From contig OY969793.1 in assembly GCA_963703145.1 (NCBI GenBank), forward strand, positions 1,984,001-2,048,000: a stretch of DNA of 64,000 nucleotides, written 5' to 3'. This document shows, piece by piece, positions 1 through 8,301 of this stretch (positions are counted from its first letter, which is position 1; each line of letters begins with the position of its first letter). The position numbers and the translations under genes are program-made. Under the pieces are notes generated by a model that did not search any database, was not told the origin of the DNA, and worked only from the letters and a program-made list of their open reading frames with translations. The DNA comes from Bog-756 sp963703145 (GTDB lineage: Bacteria > Actinomycetota > Acidimicrobiia > Acidimicrobiales > RAAP-2).

Positions 1-158
1 CAGTCGGCACAGTCGATGGTGAAGGACGACTCGGCCGGGTCGGCGGCACGGGGGCGGGGCATGGGGACCAGGACCGGCACCGGCCGGTCCTGCGCGTCGT
101 GATCCACCGCTGTGGTGCTCGAGACGGTGGGGTTCAGTGCTGCGGTGGTGATGGGCAC
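1..158 (-). CDS. N-terminal fragment of an unrecognised protein (cut by window edge)
   Basis: The reading frame runs from a GTG at 158 off the left edge, about 52 codons with no stop. An AGGAGG box sits at 166-171. It is 7 nt from this GTG but only 1 nt from the in-frame ATG at 162-164, so the GTG is the better start. The visible N-terminus is Ala/Pro/Thr-rich and looks disordered, ending near FTIDCADC. No signal peptide or known domain can be seen in this piece, and I assign no function. It lies divergent from nothing obvious; the next gene to the right is on the same strand and ends at 326. Confidence 0.55.
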   Translation of the reverse strand, partial: MPITTAALNPTVSSTTAVDHDAQDRPVPVLVPMPRPRAADPAESSFTIDCAD

Positions 159-325
159 GGTCATGCCTCCTGGGGTCGCTCCGACGTGGCTTGCCTTGTG
201 ACGCCATGATCCACCCAGGGTGTGACACCGCCGGTGGCGCCCGGCGCCACGAAGCCTCCGAGCTGGTCCGATACCGGCCGACGTCGGGTGACCGGGCCGG
301 TCGGTACGCGGCGGGTTCGGCCGGT

Positions 326-1246
326 TCAGTACCCGGCGTCGGGGTCGACCAGGCCCACGAGGGTCTCACCGGCACCGAAGCGGGTCACGTTGGTCCGGAT
401 GCGGTCGGCCAGCAACGGCATGACCATCTCGATGGTGTCCGCCGTGTGCGGGGTGACGATGCAGTTGGGGAGGTCCCAGAGCGGATGCCCGTCGGGGAGG
501 GGTTCGGGGTCGGTGACGTCGAGCGCGGCGCCGGCGATGGTGCCGGCGGTAAGGGCGGCAACCAGCGCGTCGGTGTCGATGTGGGGCCCCCGGGCCACAT
601 TGATCAACCAGGCCCGCTCGTCCATGAGCCCGAGCTCGGTCTTCCCGATGATGCCCCTGGTCTCGGGCGTGAGCGCCAGGGCCAGCACCACCAGGAGGGA
701 GCCGGCCAAGACCTCGTGCAGCTGGTCGACCTGGACCACTCGGGCCGCACCCGGCACCGGCTCGGGACGGCGGCGCACCACCGTGGCCTCGACGCGGAAC
801 GGGGCCAGCTGTTCCAGCAGCGAGGTGGTGATGCCACCCCCACCGAGGATGGTCACCTGCTGGTCGTAGAGGCTGGTGCCGGCCGGGATCCCCCAGGAGC
901 GGGCGGTGATCCGCTCGGGCAAGTGGCGGAGGCCGGCCAGTGCCAGGGTCAGCGCATGCTCGGCCACCGGCTCGGCGTAGGACCCCTTGGCACAGGTCCA
1001 GGTGCGGTCGTGGTCGAGCAGACCTTCGTCGGCCACCCGCTCAACGCCGGCGAAGGGGAGCTGCACCCACGAGGCATCCGGGGCGGCGGCCAGGAACCCT
1101 CGCAGGCCGTCGACGTCGGCGGGATCGAGCCACACGATGGCATCGGGACTGTCGTCGATGGGAGCCACCGAGCCCCCGCCTTCGACCACCGCAGCGGTGG
1201 CGAAGGGGGATTCGAACGGTCCGACGGCGACGCGGGGCGAGGGCAT
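326..1246 (-). CDS. D-isomer-specific 2-hydroxyacid dehydrogenase family protein
   Basis: This 306-aa protein has the 2-hydroxyacid dehydrogenase layout. A Rossmann glycine stretch ILGGGG lies at about 133-138, and the catalytic Arg (NVARG, R219), Glu (DPEPL, E248) and His (TPHTA, H267) are all present. The family reduces 2-keto acids or oxidises D-2-hydroxy acids with NAD(P)H. The substrate cannot be read from sequence. The third glycine of GxGxxG appears to be Thr (GGGGIT), a mild deviation. It is divergent from the acyl-CoA synthetase, with 57 bp between the starts, so the two share a short promoter region. It is slightly shorter than typical members (about 310-330 aa). Confidence 0.85.
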   Translation of the reverse strand: MPSPRVAVGPFESPFATAAVVEGGGSVAPIDDSPDAIVWLDPADVDGLRGFLAAAPDASWVQLPFAGVERVADEGLLDHDRTWTCAKGSYAEPVAEHALTLALAGLRHLPERITARSWGIPAGTSLYDQQVTILGGGGITTSLLEQLAPFRVEATVVRRRPEPVPGAARVVQVDQLHEVLAGSLLVVLALALTPETRGIIGKTELGLMDERAWLINVARGPHIDTDALVAALTAGTIAGAALDVTDPEPLPDGHPLWDLPNCIVTPHTADTIEMVMPLLADRIRTNVTRFGAGETLVGLVDPDAGY

Positions 1247-1303
1247 GCCCCGGAGACTACCGTCGGTCTACAGCGCCTGACAGGAAGCAACCAGGGGGAC
1301 CGA

Positions 1304-2839
1304 ATGATCGTCGATTTCAATGTCCGCGACTTCCTCGACCGGGCCGAGGTGGCCTACCCCGACCGGGTCGGGCTGATCGACGAGCCTGACCAGCCGGCCG
1401 CACCCTGGGCTCCGCTCACCTTCGCTGACCTGGGCGCCCGGGCCCGGGCCCAGGCGGCGGGGCTCGACCGGCTGGGGGTCGCCCCCGGCGAGCGGGTGGC
1501 TATCGTGTCCCAGAACTCGTCGAGGCTGTTGACCTCGTTCTTCGGGGTGAGCGGATGGGGTCGAATCCTGGTTCCTATCAATTTCCGGCTGGCACCGGCC
1601 GAGGTGGCCTACATCGTCGAGCACTCGGGCGCCTCGATGGTGATGATCGATCCCGAGCTCGACCAGGACCTGGCCGGGATCGCCGCCGAGCGACGGTTCG
1701 TCCTCGGACCCGGTGCGGACGAGGTCCTCTACCCCACCGGCGTCGAGCCCACCGCTTGGGAGTCCGACGAGAACGCCACCGCCACCATCAACTACACCTC
1801 GGGGACGACGGCCCGCCCCAAGGGGGTCCAGTTGACCCACCGCAACTGCTGGGTCAATGCCGCCGTCTTCGGGTGGCACATCCAGCTCTCCGACCGCGAC
1901 GTCTACCTCCACACCCTGCCCATGTTCCACGCCAACGGCTGGGGCATGCCGTGGGCCACGACGGCCATGGGCTGCACCCAGGTGGCCCTGCGCAAGGTCG
2001 ACGGCGCCGAGATCCTCCGCCGTGTCGACCGTCATGGCGTGACCCTGCTGTGCGCCGCGCCGGCGGTGGTCAACGCCGTGCTGGATGCCGCGGGTAGCTG
2101 GGAGGGCCCCGTTCCCGGATCCGGGCGAACCCGGGTGGTGGTGGCGGGCGCCCCACCGCCCAGCCGGACCATCGAGCGGGTCGAGACCGAACTTGGGTGG
2201 GAGTTCCTGCAGATCTACGGCCTGACCGAGACATCACCCCTGCTGACCATCAACCGCCGCCGATCCGAGTGGGACGACCACTCCTCACGCGACCGGGCTC
2301 GCAAGCTGATGCGGGCCGGTGCCCCAGCCGTGGGGACCGCCATGACGGTGGACCTCACCGGGGAGGTCCTGGTGCGCAGCAACACCGTGATGGAGGGGTA
2401 CTGGAACCAGCCCGCCGAGACCGAGGCGGCACTGGCCGGTGGCTGGTTCCACACCGGTGACGGCGGCATGGTCGACGACGAGGGCCACCTGAGCATCGTG
2501 GACCGTAAGAAGGACGTGATCATCAGCGGTGGGGAGAACGTCTCGTCCATCGAGGTGGAGGATGCCATCTTCTCGCTTGAGGGCGTGGACGAGGTGGCTG
2601 TGATCGGTGTCCCTGACGACACCTGGGGCGAGATGGTGGTGGCCCTCGTGGTGCCGGCCGAGGGCAGCGAGCTCACCGAGCAGGGTGTGACCGAGCACTG
2701 CCGGTCGGCCCTGGCCGGCTACAAGTGCCCCAAGCGGGTCGAGTTCCGCGACGCCCTGCCCCGCACGGCCACGGGCAAGCTGCAGAAGTTCAAGCTCCGC
2801 GCCCCCTATTGGGAGGGCAAGGAGCGCCAGGTCAACTGA
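1304..2839 (+). CDS. acyl-CoA synthetase (AMP-forming, ANL superfamily)
   Basis: A 511-aa adenylate-forming ligase. It carries the P-loop-like motif YTSGTTARPKG, the A5-type YGLTETSP, the A7/A8 block GGWFHTGDGG...VDRKKD followed by ISGGENV, and the C-terminal acylation lysine in PRTATGKLQK. It activates a carboxylic acid, probably a medium or long acyl chain, to acyl-AMP and then acyl-CoA. The exact chain is not predictable. The frame is open far upstream, but the homology and an AGGGGG box 6-10 nt before the ATG place the start at 1304. The 3' end overlaps the convergent hydrolase by 8 nt. A role in fatty-acid or aromatic-acid catabolism is an inference. Confidence 0.92.
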   Translation: MIVDFNVRDFLDRAEVAYPDRVGLIDEPDQPAAPWAPLTFADLGARARAQAAGLDRLGVAPGERVAIVSQNSSRLLTSFFGVSGWGRILVPINFRLAPAEVAYIVEHSGASMVMIDPELDQDLAGIAAERRFVLGPGADEVLYPTGVEPTAWESDENATATINYTSGTTARPKGVQLTHRNCWVNAAVFGWHIQLSDRDVYLHTLPMFHANGWGMPWATTAMGCTQVALRKVDGAEILRRVDRHGVTLLCAAPAVVNAVLDAAGSWEGPVPGSGRTRVVVAGAPPPSRTIERVETELGWEFLQIYGLTETSPLLTINRRRSEWDDHSSRDRARKLMRAGAPAVGTAMTVDLTGEVLVRSNTVMEGYWNQPAETEAALAGGWFHTGDGGMVDDEGHLSIVDRKKDVIISGGENVSSIEVEDAIFSLEGVDEVAVIGVPDDTWGEMVVALVVPAEGSELTEQGVTEHCRSALAGYKCPKRVEFRDALPRTATGKLQKFKLRAPYWEGKERQVN

Positions 2840-3779
2840 GCGGGGCTGCGTCGGCCACCGGTGCCGACGCAGCCTGGGCCGCACCTGCCCCGTCACCGTG
2901 GAGCCAGTCCTCGATGGCGGCCAGGGTCCATTCGGGCGCCTCCAGCATGGGGACGTGGCCGGTGTCGGCCGCCACCTCGAATCGCCAGTCCGGATGGGTG
3001 GCACTCAACCGGCGGGCCGTGGCCAGCGGGATGAGGATGTCACGGGCGCCATGGAGCAGCAGGGTCGGCTGGGCCAGCGCGTCGAGGCGCCGGATGGTGT
3101 CGGCCGGCCGGGCCATCAGCATCGAGAGCGAGCGGGCGGAGCGGAGGTAGGCGGCGTCGGCCCGGGTCCGGTCGAGCCGCTCGGTCAGCTCCACGTGGGC
3201 CTCCACGACGTCGGCGGGGACCCGCGACGAGTCGACACAGCAGACGTCGAGCACCCGATGGACACTCTGCTCGGCAGTGGTGCGGCGGCGGCGCTGGGTG
3301 AGGTAGCCCTCCCCCACCCCAGGCACGGCGCACAGCAGGAAATTGGCGATGACCCTGGGGTGGACCAGGCCCAGTCGGGCGGTGGGCAGTGCGGGATCGA
3401 TCAGGATCAGGCCGGCCACGGTGTCGGGCTCCTGGGCTGCCTGCAGGGCGGCGACCAGGCCGCCCATCGAGTTGCCCATCAAGATTGCCGGCCGGCCGCC
3501 CAGCTGGCGCAGTGCCCCGCTCACCAGCCGGCGGTGACCCTCCATGTCGGGGGTGCGACCCGCCTCCGGCGTCAGGCCGTGCCCGACCAGGTCGAGGGCG
3601 ACGACACGCGCCCGAGGGCTGAGCGCGGGACCGATCGCCGACCAGTTCAGGTGCGAACCACCCAGACCGTGCAGCCCTACGAGGAGCGGCCCGTCAGCTG
3701 GCCCGCCCAGGTCCCAGAGGTGCGCGGGGCCGTCGACATCCAGCAGCCGTGAGCGGGCATCGGCCATCGGTGGTTCCAC
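2832..3779 (-). CDS. alpha/beta-fold hydrolase
   Basis: A 315-aa alpha/beta hydrolase. It has the oxyanion-hole HGLGGSHLNW near residue 37, the nucleophile elbow GNSMGG (Ser104), a likely acid Asp247 (GARDIL) and His275 (DTGHVPM), giving a complete Ser-Asp-His triad. Substrates in the family range from esters to C-C bonds, and none is predicted here. A cap region rich in Arg lies between about 140 and 220. The C-terminal 40 residues are Ala-rich and probably disordered. Its stop codon overlaps that of the convergent acyl-CoA synthetase. A second in-frame Met at residue 5 is an alternative start. Confidence 0.85.
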   Translation of the reverse strand: MEPPMADARSRLLDVDGPAHLWDLGGPADGPLLVGLHGLGGSHLNWSAIGPALSPRARVVALDLVGHGLTPEAGRTPDMEGHRRLVSGALRQLGGRPAILMGNSMGGLVAALQAAQEPDTVAGLILIDPALPTARLGLVHPRVIANFLLCAVPGVGEGYLTQRRRRTTAEQSVHRVLDVCCVDSSRVPADVVEAHVELTERLDRTRADAAYLRSARSLSMLMARPADTIRRLDALAQPTLLLHGARDILIPLATARRLSATHPDWRFEVAADTGHVPMLEAPEWTLAAIEDWLHGDGAGAAQAASAPVADAAPLS

Positions 3780-3872
3780 CGGACCAGGCTACCGGCCCGC
3801 GGCGCAGATCCGCCTCCAGGCCGACCACCTCTGGGCGGCTGCGGTCGGGAGGGTGCCGTCAGACCCGAGCCG

Positions 3873-4685
3873 TCAGACCGGGAGGAAATCGATCAGGAGG
3901 GCGCTCAGGGCGTCGGGTGCCTCGAGGGCGATCCAGTGCCCCGGACCCTCCATCCGCTCATAGCGCCAAGGGCCGGTGACGTGGGCGGCCGACCCGGTCA
4001 TCTGCTCCTCGGTGAGGGCGAAGTCGCCAGTGCTCCACACGCCCATCGTCGGAGCCGCCACCGGTGGGAGCTCCAAGGGGGGATCGACCAGCGAGGCGGG
4101 TGGGACGTTGGCCCGGTACCAAGACAGGGCGGGCGTCAATGAGCCGTTGGCCTCCATCTCGGCGATGACCGCATCGATGTCGGGGTGGCCCGACCACTCC
4201 CGGAAGTTGGTCCAGCCGTCGTCGGAGAGCCAGCGCTCGGCAATGCCCTCGAACTGGAAGAGCAGCATGTACCAGGACTTCTCCATCTGGGGGAAGCCGA
4301 CGGCACGGAACGACAGCGGGTGGCCCACCGATACCGCTACCAGATGGTCGACCCGGTCGGCGGCCAGGGATCCAAGGATCCAGGCCAGGGCGGAGCCCCA
4401 GTCGTGCCCCACCACGTGGGCCCGCTCCACACCGAGGTGGTCGAGGATGGCGATGACGTCGGCGGCCAGAAACAAGAACGAGTAGGCCTCCACCCCGTCG
4501 GGCTGGTCACTGGCCCCGTACCCACGCAGGTCAGGCACGATGACCTGGTAGCCGGCCGCGGCCAGCGCCTCGACCTGATGGCGCCACAGCCGCCCCGTGT
4601 CGGGGAACCCGTGGAGCAGCACCACCGGTCGTCCCTCGCCGGTCACCTCGAAGTGGATCCCCACGCCGTCATTGTCGATTCGCAT
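3873..4685 (-). CDS. epoxide hydrolase-like alpha/beta hydrolase
   Basis: A 270-aa protein with the epoxide-hydrolase/haloalkane-dehalogenase signature. The HGFPDT oxyanion motif is at 25-30, the nucleophile is Asp95 in VVGHDWGS (the family uses Asp, not Ser, in HDWG), and the catalytic His is near residue 250 (GPGHWIALE). The charge-relay motif and a cap domain with aromatic residues (WYMLLFQFEG) lie between. It probably hydrolyses an epoxide, or less likely a halide or ester. It is transcribed in the same direction as the mmsA gene upstream, with a gap of about 70 bp, and may be cotranscribed. Confidence 0.85.
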   Translation of the reverse strand: MRIDNDGVGIHFEVTGEGRPVVLLHGFPDTGRLWRHQVEALAAAGYQVIVPDLRGYGASDQPDGVEAYSFLFLAADVIAILDHLGVERAHVVGHDWGSALAWILGSLAADRVDHLVAVSVGHPLSFRAVGFPQMEKSWYMLLFQFEGIAERWLSDDGWTNFREWSGHPDIDAVIAEMEANGSLTPALSWYRANVPPASLVDPPLELPPVAAPTMGVWSTGDFALTEEQMTGSAAHVTGPWRYERMEGPGHWIALEAPDALSALLIDFLPV

Positions 4686-4753
4686 CCCGACATCCTCTCT
4701 CCGGGCCCCGGCTCATCATGGCCCGCCCGTCGACGGTGTGCCTCGAAGGCGGC

Positions 4754-6247
4754 TCAGCGGTTGTCACCGGAGGGAAAGTGCAGCTCGATGGGAGCCGCCA
4801 CGCGGTCGGGCGCAGGGGTGTCGGGCCACCGGGTGGTCACCGACTTCAGGCGGGTGTTGAACCTGACCCCCTCCATACCGTGGATGTGGGCGTCGCCGAA
4901 CAGCGACTGCTTCCACCCGCCGAAGGAGTAATAGGCCATCGGCACCGGGATGGCCACGTTGATGCCGACCATGCCGACCTGCACGTCACGCCGGAATCTC
5001 CGGGCGGCGTGGCCGTCCCGGGTGAAGATGGCCGTGCCGTTGCCGTAGGGATTGGCGTTGACCAGCTCGATGGCCTGGTCGAGATCGTCAACCCGGAGCA
5101 CCGACAGCACCGGCCCGAAGATCTCGTCGCGGTAGACAGCCATCGTCGGCGACACCTGGTCGACCAGGCTCGGCCCGAGGAAGAACCCGTCGTCGTGCCC
5201 GGGTACCTTGACCTCCCGACCGTCCACCACCAGCTCGGCCCCGTCCGACTCGGCCGACGACAGGTAGCCGGCCACCCGGTCCCGGTGGGTCTCGGTGATC
5301 AGTGGCCCCATGTCCGAGGCCGGGTCAGTGCCCGGGCCGGTGGTCAGGGCGCCGGCCCGCTCGGCCAGGGCACGGACCAGGGCGTCGCCGTCCCCGACAG
5401 CCACCACCGCCGAGACGGCCATGCACCGCTCGCCGGCCGAGCCGTAGCCGGCCGCCGTCAGCGCGTCGGCAGCGGCATCGAGATCGGCATCGGGCATCAC
5501 GACGGCGTGGTTCTTGGCGCCGCCCAGGGCCTGGCACCGCTTACCCGTGGCCGTCGCCCGTTCGAACACGTGGCGGGCCACCGGGGTCGAGCCGACGAAC
5601 GACACCGCCGCCACGTCGGGGTGCTCGAGCAAGGCGTTGACCGCCACCGAGTCGCCGTGAACGACCGTGAAGACCCCGTCGGGCAGCCCGGCGTCCTGCC
5701 ACAACTGGGCCACCAGTTCCGAGGGTGACGGGTCCCGCTCGGACGGCTTCAGGATGAAGCTGTTGCCACAGGCGATGGCCACCGGGTACATCCACATGGG
5801 CACCATCACCGGGAAGTTGAACGGCGTGATCCCCGCCACCACACCGAGGGGCTGGCGGACCGAGGATGCATCGATGCCATTGGACACGTCCTCGGAGAAC
5901 TCCCCCTTCACGAGGTGGGGGATGCCACAGGCGAACTCGATGACCTCGATGCCGCGTGCCACTTCGCCACGGGCGTCCTCGACGACCTTGCCGTGCTCGG
6001 CGGTGATCAGCCGAGCGAGGTCGTCGCGGTGCCGGTCGGCGAGTTCCCGGAAGGCGAACAGGACCCGGGTCCGAGCGGTGAGGGACGTGTCCCGCCACCC
6101 GCCGAAGGCGGCCAGCGACCTCGCCACGGCCCGGTCCACATCGGCCGGCGAGGCCAGCACCACCTCCCCGGTCTGGCTCCCGGTTGCCGGGTCGTAGACC
6201 GCAGAGGTCCTCCCGTCGATCTCGTCGGTGCTTCCGATGGTGTTCAT
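4754..6247 (-). CDS. mmsA: CoA-acylating methylmalonate-semialdehyde dehydrogenase
   Basis: The 497-aa length and the motifs are those of MmsA/IolA: TPFNFPVMVPMWMYP, then ILKPSERDPS, then GSAGERCMAVS with the nucleophilic Cys275. The aldehyde-dehydrogenase general-base Glu is absent and the site reads GGAKNH (Asn246). This is the known mark of the CoA-dependent subfamily, which releases acyl-CoA with CoA instead of water. It converts methylmalonate or malonate semialdehyde to propionyl-CoA or acetyl-CoA in valine, beta-alanine or inositol catabolism. The neighbours do not show which pathway. It is divergent from a PNPOx-like gene with 72 bp between starts. Confidence 0.93.
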   Translation of the reverse strand: MNTIGSTDEIDGRTSAVYDPATGSQTGEVVLASPADVDRAVARSLAAFGGWRDTSLTARTRVLFAFRELADRHRDDLARLITAEHGKVVEDARGEVARGIEVIEFACGIPHLVKGEFSEDVSNGIDASSVRQPLGVVAGITPFNFPVMVPMWMYPVAIACGNSFILKPSERDPSPSELVAQLWQDAGLPDGVFTVVHGDSVAVNALLEHPDVAAVSFVGSTPVARHVFERATATGKRCQALGGAKNHAVVMPDADLDAAADALTAAGYGSAGERCMAVSAVVAVGDGDALVRALAERAGALTTGPGTDPASDMGPLITETHRDRVAGYLSSAESDGAELVVDGREVKVPGHDDGFFLGPSLVDQVSPTMAVYRDEIFGPVLSVLRVDDLDQAIELVNANPYGNGTAIFTRDGHAARRFRRDVQVGMVGINVAIPVPMAYYSFGGWKQSLFGDAHIHGMEGVRFNTRLKSVTTRWPDTPAPDRVAAPIELHFPSGDNR

Positions 6248-6319
6248 GGTGGACTGCTCCCTTGTGCCGCTGTCGTTACGTGTGCCGCCCGCGCTCCGCC
6301 TGCATGCGAGACTCGCACC

Positions 6320-7066
6320 ATGTCAGATCCCACGCCGAACGATCCGGCAGGCGCCAGGGCCGTGAGCGACCGGACACGCCTGCGGCGGTTTCCCGAGCAG
6401 GGCTCCCATGAGGTCGCCGACCTCTATGGCGTGCTCGACGCCGGGTTCGTCTGCCACCTCGGGATTGTCCTGGACGGCTGGCCCATGGTGCTCCCCACCA
6501 GCTACGGCCGGAGAGGCGACCGCCTGTACCTCCACGGCTCGGTGGCCAGTCGCAGCCTGCGCTCGGCCAAGAAGTCCGAGGTGCGGGCGTGCGTCACCGT
6601 CACCCACATCGACGGCATCGTGCTGGCCCGCTCGGTGTTCGAGCACGCCGTCAACTACCGGTGCGCCATGGTCTACGGCGTCCCCGAGGTCCTGGTCGAC
6701 GCCGAGGAGAAGCTGGTGGGCCTGGAGGCCATCGCCAACCAGGCGGCACCGGGCCAGTGGGGCTACGCCCGCTCCCCCGCTCCCGACGAACTGGCCGTCA
6801 CCACCGTGCTGGCGCTGTCCCTGTCGGAGTCGTCGGTGAAGCTCCGCCAGGGGCCGCCCAGCGACGGGGACGGGCCCGACGCCGAACTCGACGTGTGGGC
6901 CGGTGAGATCCCCCTGCGGACGCTCCGGCTGGAACCGGTGGTCGACCCCACCCTGCGGGCCGGCGTGGTGCTCCCACCACACCTGGCCACCGGCCGGCTG
7001 GCGCCGGGCTGGGCCGAGCCTCCCGACACACCGCTCGGCATGAAGGGGACGGACACCGGGGACTGA
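6320..7066 (+). CDS. pyridoxamine 5'-phosphate oxidase-family flavin-binding protein
   Basis: A 248-aa protein. Residues from about 20 onward (RRFPEQGSHEVADLYGVLD, then GFVCHLGIVLDGWPMVLPT, then YLHGSVASRS) match the split-barrel FMN-binding family related to NimA and PNPOx. The family binds flavin or F420 and often reduces small molecules. The substrate is unknown. The ATG at 6320 gives a short polar N-terminus, and an alternative Met/Val lies a few codons downstream. It is divergent from mmsA and followed by the convergent ald gene. Confidence 0.83.
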   Translation: MSDPTPNDPAGARAVSDRTRLRRFPEQGSHEVADLYGVLDAGFVCHLGIVLDGWPMVLPTSYGRRGDRLYLHGSVASRSLRSAKKSEVRACVTVTHIDGIVLARSVFEHAVNYRCAMVYGVPEVLVDAEEKLVGLEAIANQAAPGQWGYARSPAPDELAVTTVLALSLSESSVKLRQGPPSDGDGPDAELDVWAGEIPLRTLRLEPVVDPTLRAGVVLPPHLATGRLAPGWAEPPDTPLGMKGTDTGD

Positions 7067-7132
7067 CCCGAACCGGTCGGTGGTGAGGGTGGCGGAGCAC
7101 GGCGCTGGCGCTGGCATCGGGCACCGACCCGC

Positions 7133-8254
7133 TCAGTCGAGGAAGGCGTCGAGCGGAACCGTCTTCATCCCGTGGGCCTCGGCCACCGGCTCGTAGACCA
7201 CCGACCCCTCCACTACGTTGACCCCCTCGGCCAGTGCGGGGTCACTGCGCACGGCGTCCCGCCAGCCGTGGTTGGCGATGTTCACGACGTAGGGCAACGT
7301 GGCGTTCACCAGCGCGTGGGTGGAGGAGTGGGGCACCGCACCCGGCATGTTGGCCACGCAGTAGAAGAGCGAGCCGTTGACCTCGAAGGTGGGGTCGGAG
7401 TGGGTGGTCGGCCGGGTCGACTCGAAGCACCCCCCCTGATCCACCGAGATGTCCACCAGCACCGATCCGTCGCGCATCCGACCCACCAACTCGTCGGAGA
7501 CAAGCTTGGGCGCCTTGGCCCCTACCACCAGCACCGCACCGATCACAATGTCGGCATCGAGGCAGGTCTCCTCGATGGCGTGGGTGCTGGAGGCCACCGT
7601 CTCCAGCCCGCCCCGGAAGTGGTGGTCCACCTGGCGCAGCCGCTCGAGGTTGCGGTCGAGGATGTAGACCTCGGAATGCATGCCCACGGCCAGTGTGGCC
7701 GCCGCCATTCCGGCCACGCCGGCCCCGAGGATGACCACCTTGGCACAGCGCACGCCGGGCACACCGCAGACCAGGACACCCCGCCCGCCGCCGGGCCGCA
7801 TGAGGTGGTGGGCCCCCATCAGCGGCGCCATCCGGCCGGCCACCTCGCTCATCGGGGTGAGGAGGGGGAGCGAGTTGTCGGCCAGACGAACCGTCTCGTA
7901 GGCGATCGCGGTGTTCCCGGCTGCCACCAACGCCTCGGTGCAGGCCAGCGAGGCGGCTAGGTGGAGGTAGGTGAACAGGACCTGGCCGGGACGTAGTCCC
8001 AGCCGGGGGTACTCCTCGGCGACCGGCTCTTTCACCCCGAGGATCATGTCGGAGCCCGCCCAGATGTCATCGGCATCGGCCACCGTCGTCGCACCGGTGG
8101 CGGTGAAGTCGGCGTCGGGGATGGACGATCCCAGTCCGGCGCCGCGCTCGATGAGGACGGTGTGTCCGGCCGAGGTGAGCTCGCGCACCCCCGCCGGGGT
8201 GATGGCCACCCGGTACTCGTCGTCCTTCACTTCCTTCGGCACGCCGACGATCAT
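7133..8254 (-). CDS. ald: alanine dehydrogenase
   Basis: A 373-aa protein beginning MIVGVPKEVKDDEYRVAI, the classic alanine dehydrogenase N-terminus, with catalytic Lys75 (GVKEPV) and His98 (YLHLA). The NAD fold VVILGAGVAGMAAA follows near residue 175. It interconverts L-alanine and pyruvate plus ammonia with NAD. Its position just downstream of the APC permease (47-bp gap) and the aldehyde dehydrogenase puts it in a minus-strand operon. There it could regenerate pyruvate, the amino acceptor used by putrescine-pyruvate-type aminotransferases such as the one on the other arm. That coupling is an inference. The start is preceded by a GAGGTG ribosome site. Confidence 0.95.
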   Translation of the reverse strand: MIVGVPKEVKDDEYRVAITPAGVRELTSAGHTVLIERGAGLGSSIPDADFTATGATTVADADDIWAGSDMILGVKEPVAEEYPRLGLRPGQVLFTYLHLAASLACTEALVAAGNTAIAYETVRLADNSLPLLTPMSEVAGRMAPLMGAHHLMRPGGGRGVLVCGVPGVRCAKVVILGAGVAGMAAATLAVGMHSEVYILDRNLERLRQVDHHFRGGLETVASSTHAIEETCLDADIVIGAVLVVGAKAPKLVSDELVGRMRDGSVLVDISVDQGGCFESTRPTTHSDPTFEVNGSLFYCVANMPGAVPHSSTHALVNATLPYVVNIANHGWRDAVRSDPALAEGVNVVEGSVVYEPVAEAHGMKTVPLDAFLD

Positions 8255-8301
8255 CGCGGCACCTCAGTTCTCCTATGGATGGAACCCACGTGGCCTCGAG
8301 G

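Noticed and set aside
191..1303. In-frame extension upstream of the acyl-CoA synthetase (371 codons)
   Set aside because: It runs antisense over the 2-hydroxyacid dehydrogenase gene and has no protein-like composition. The ANL homology and ribosome site begin at 1304.
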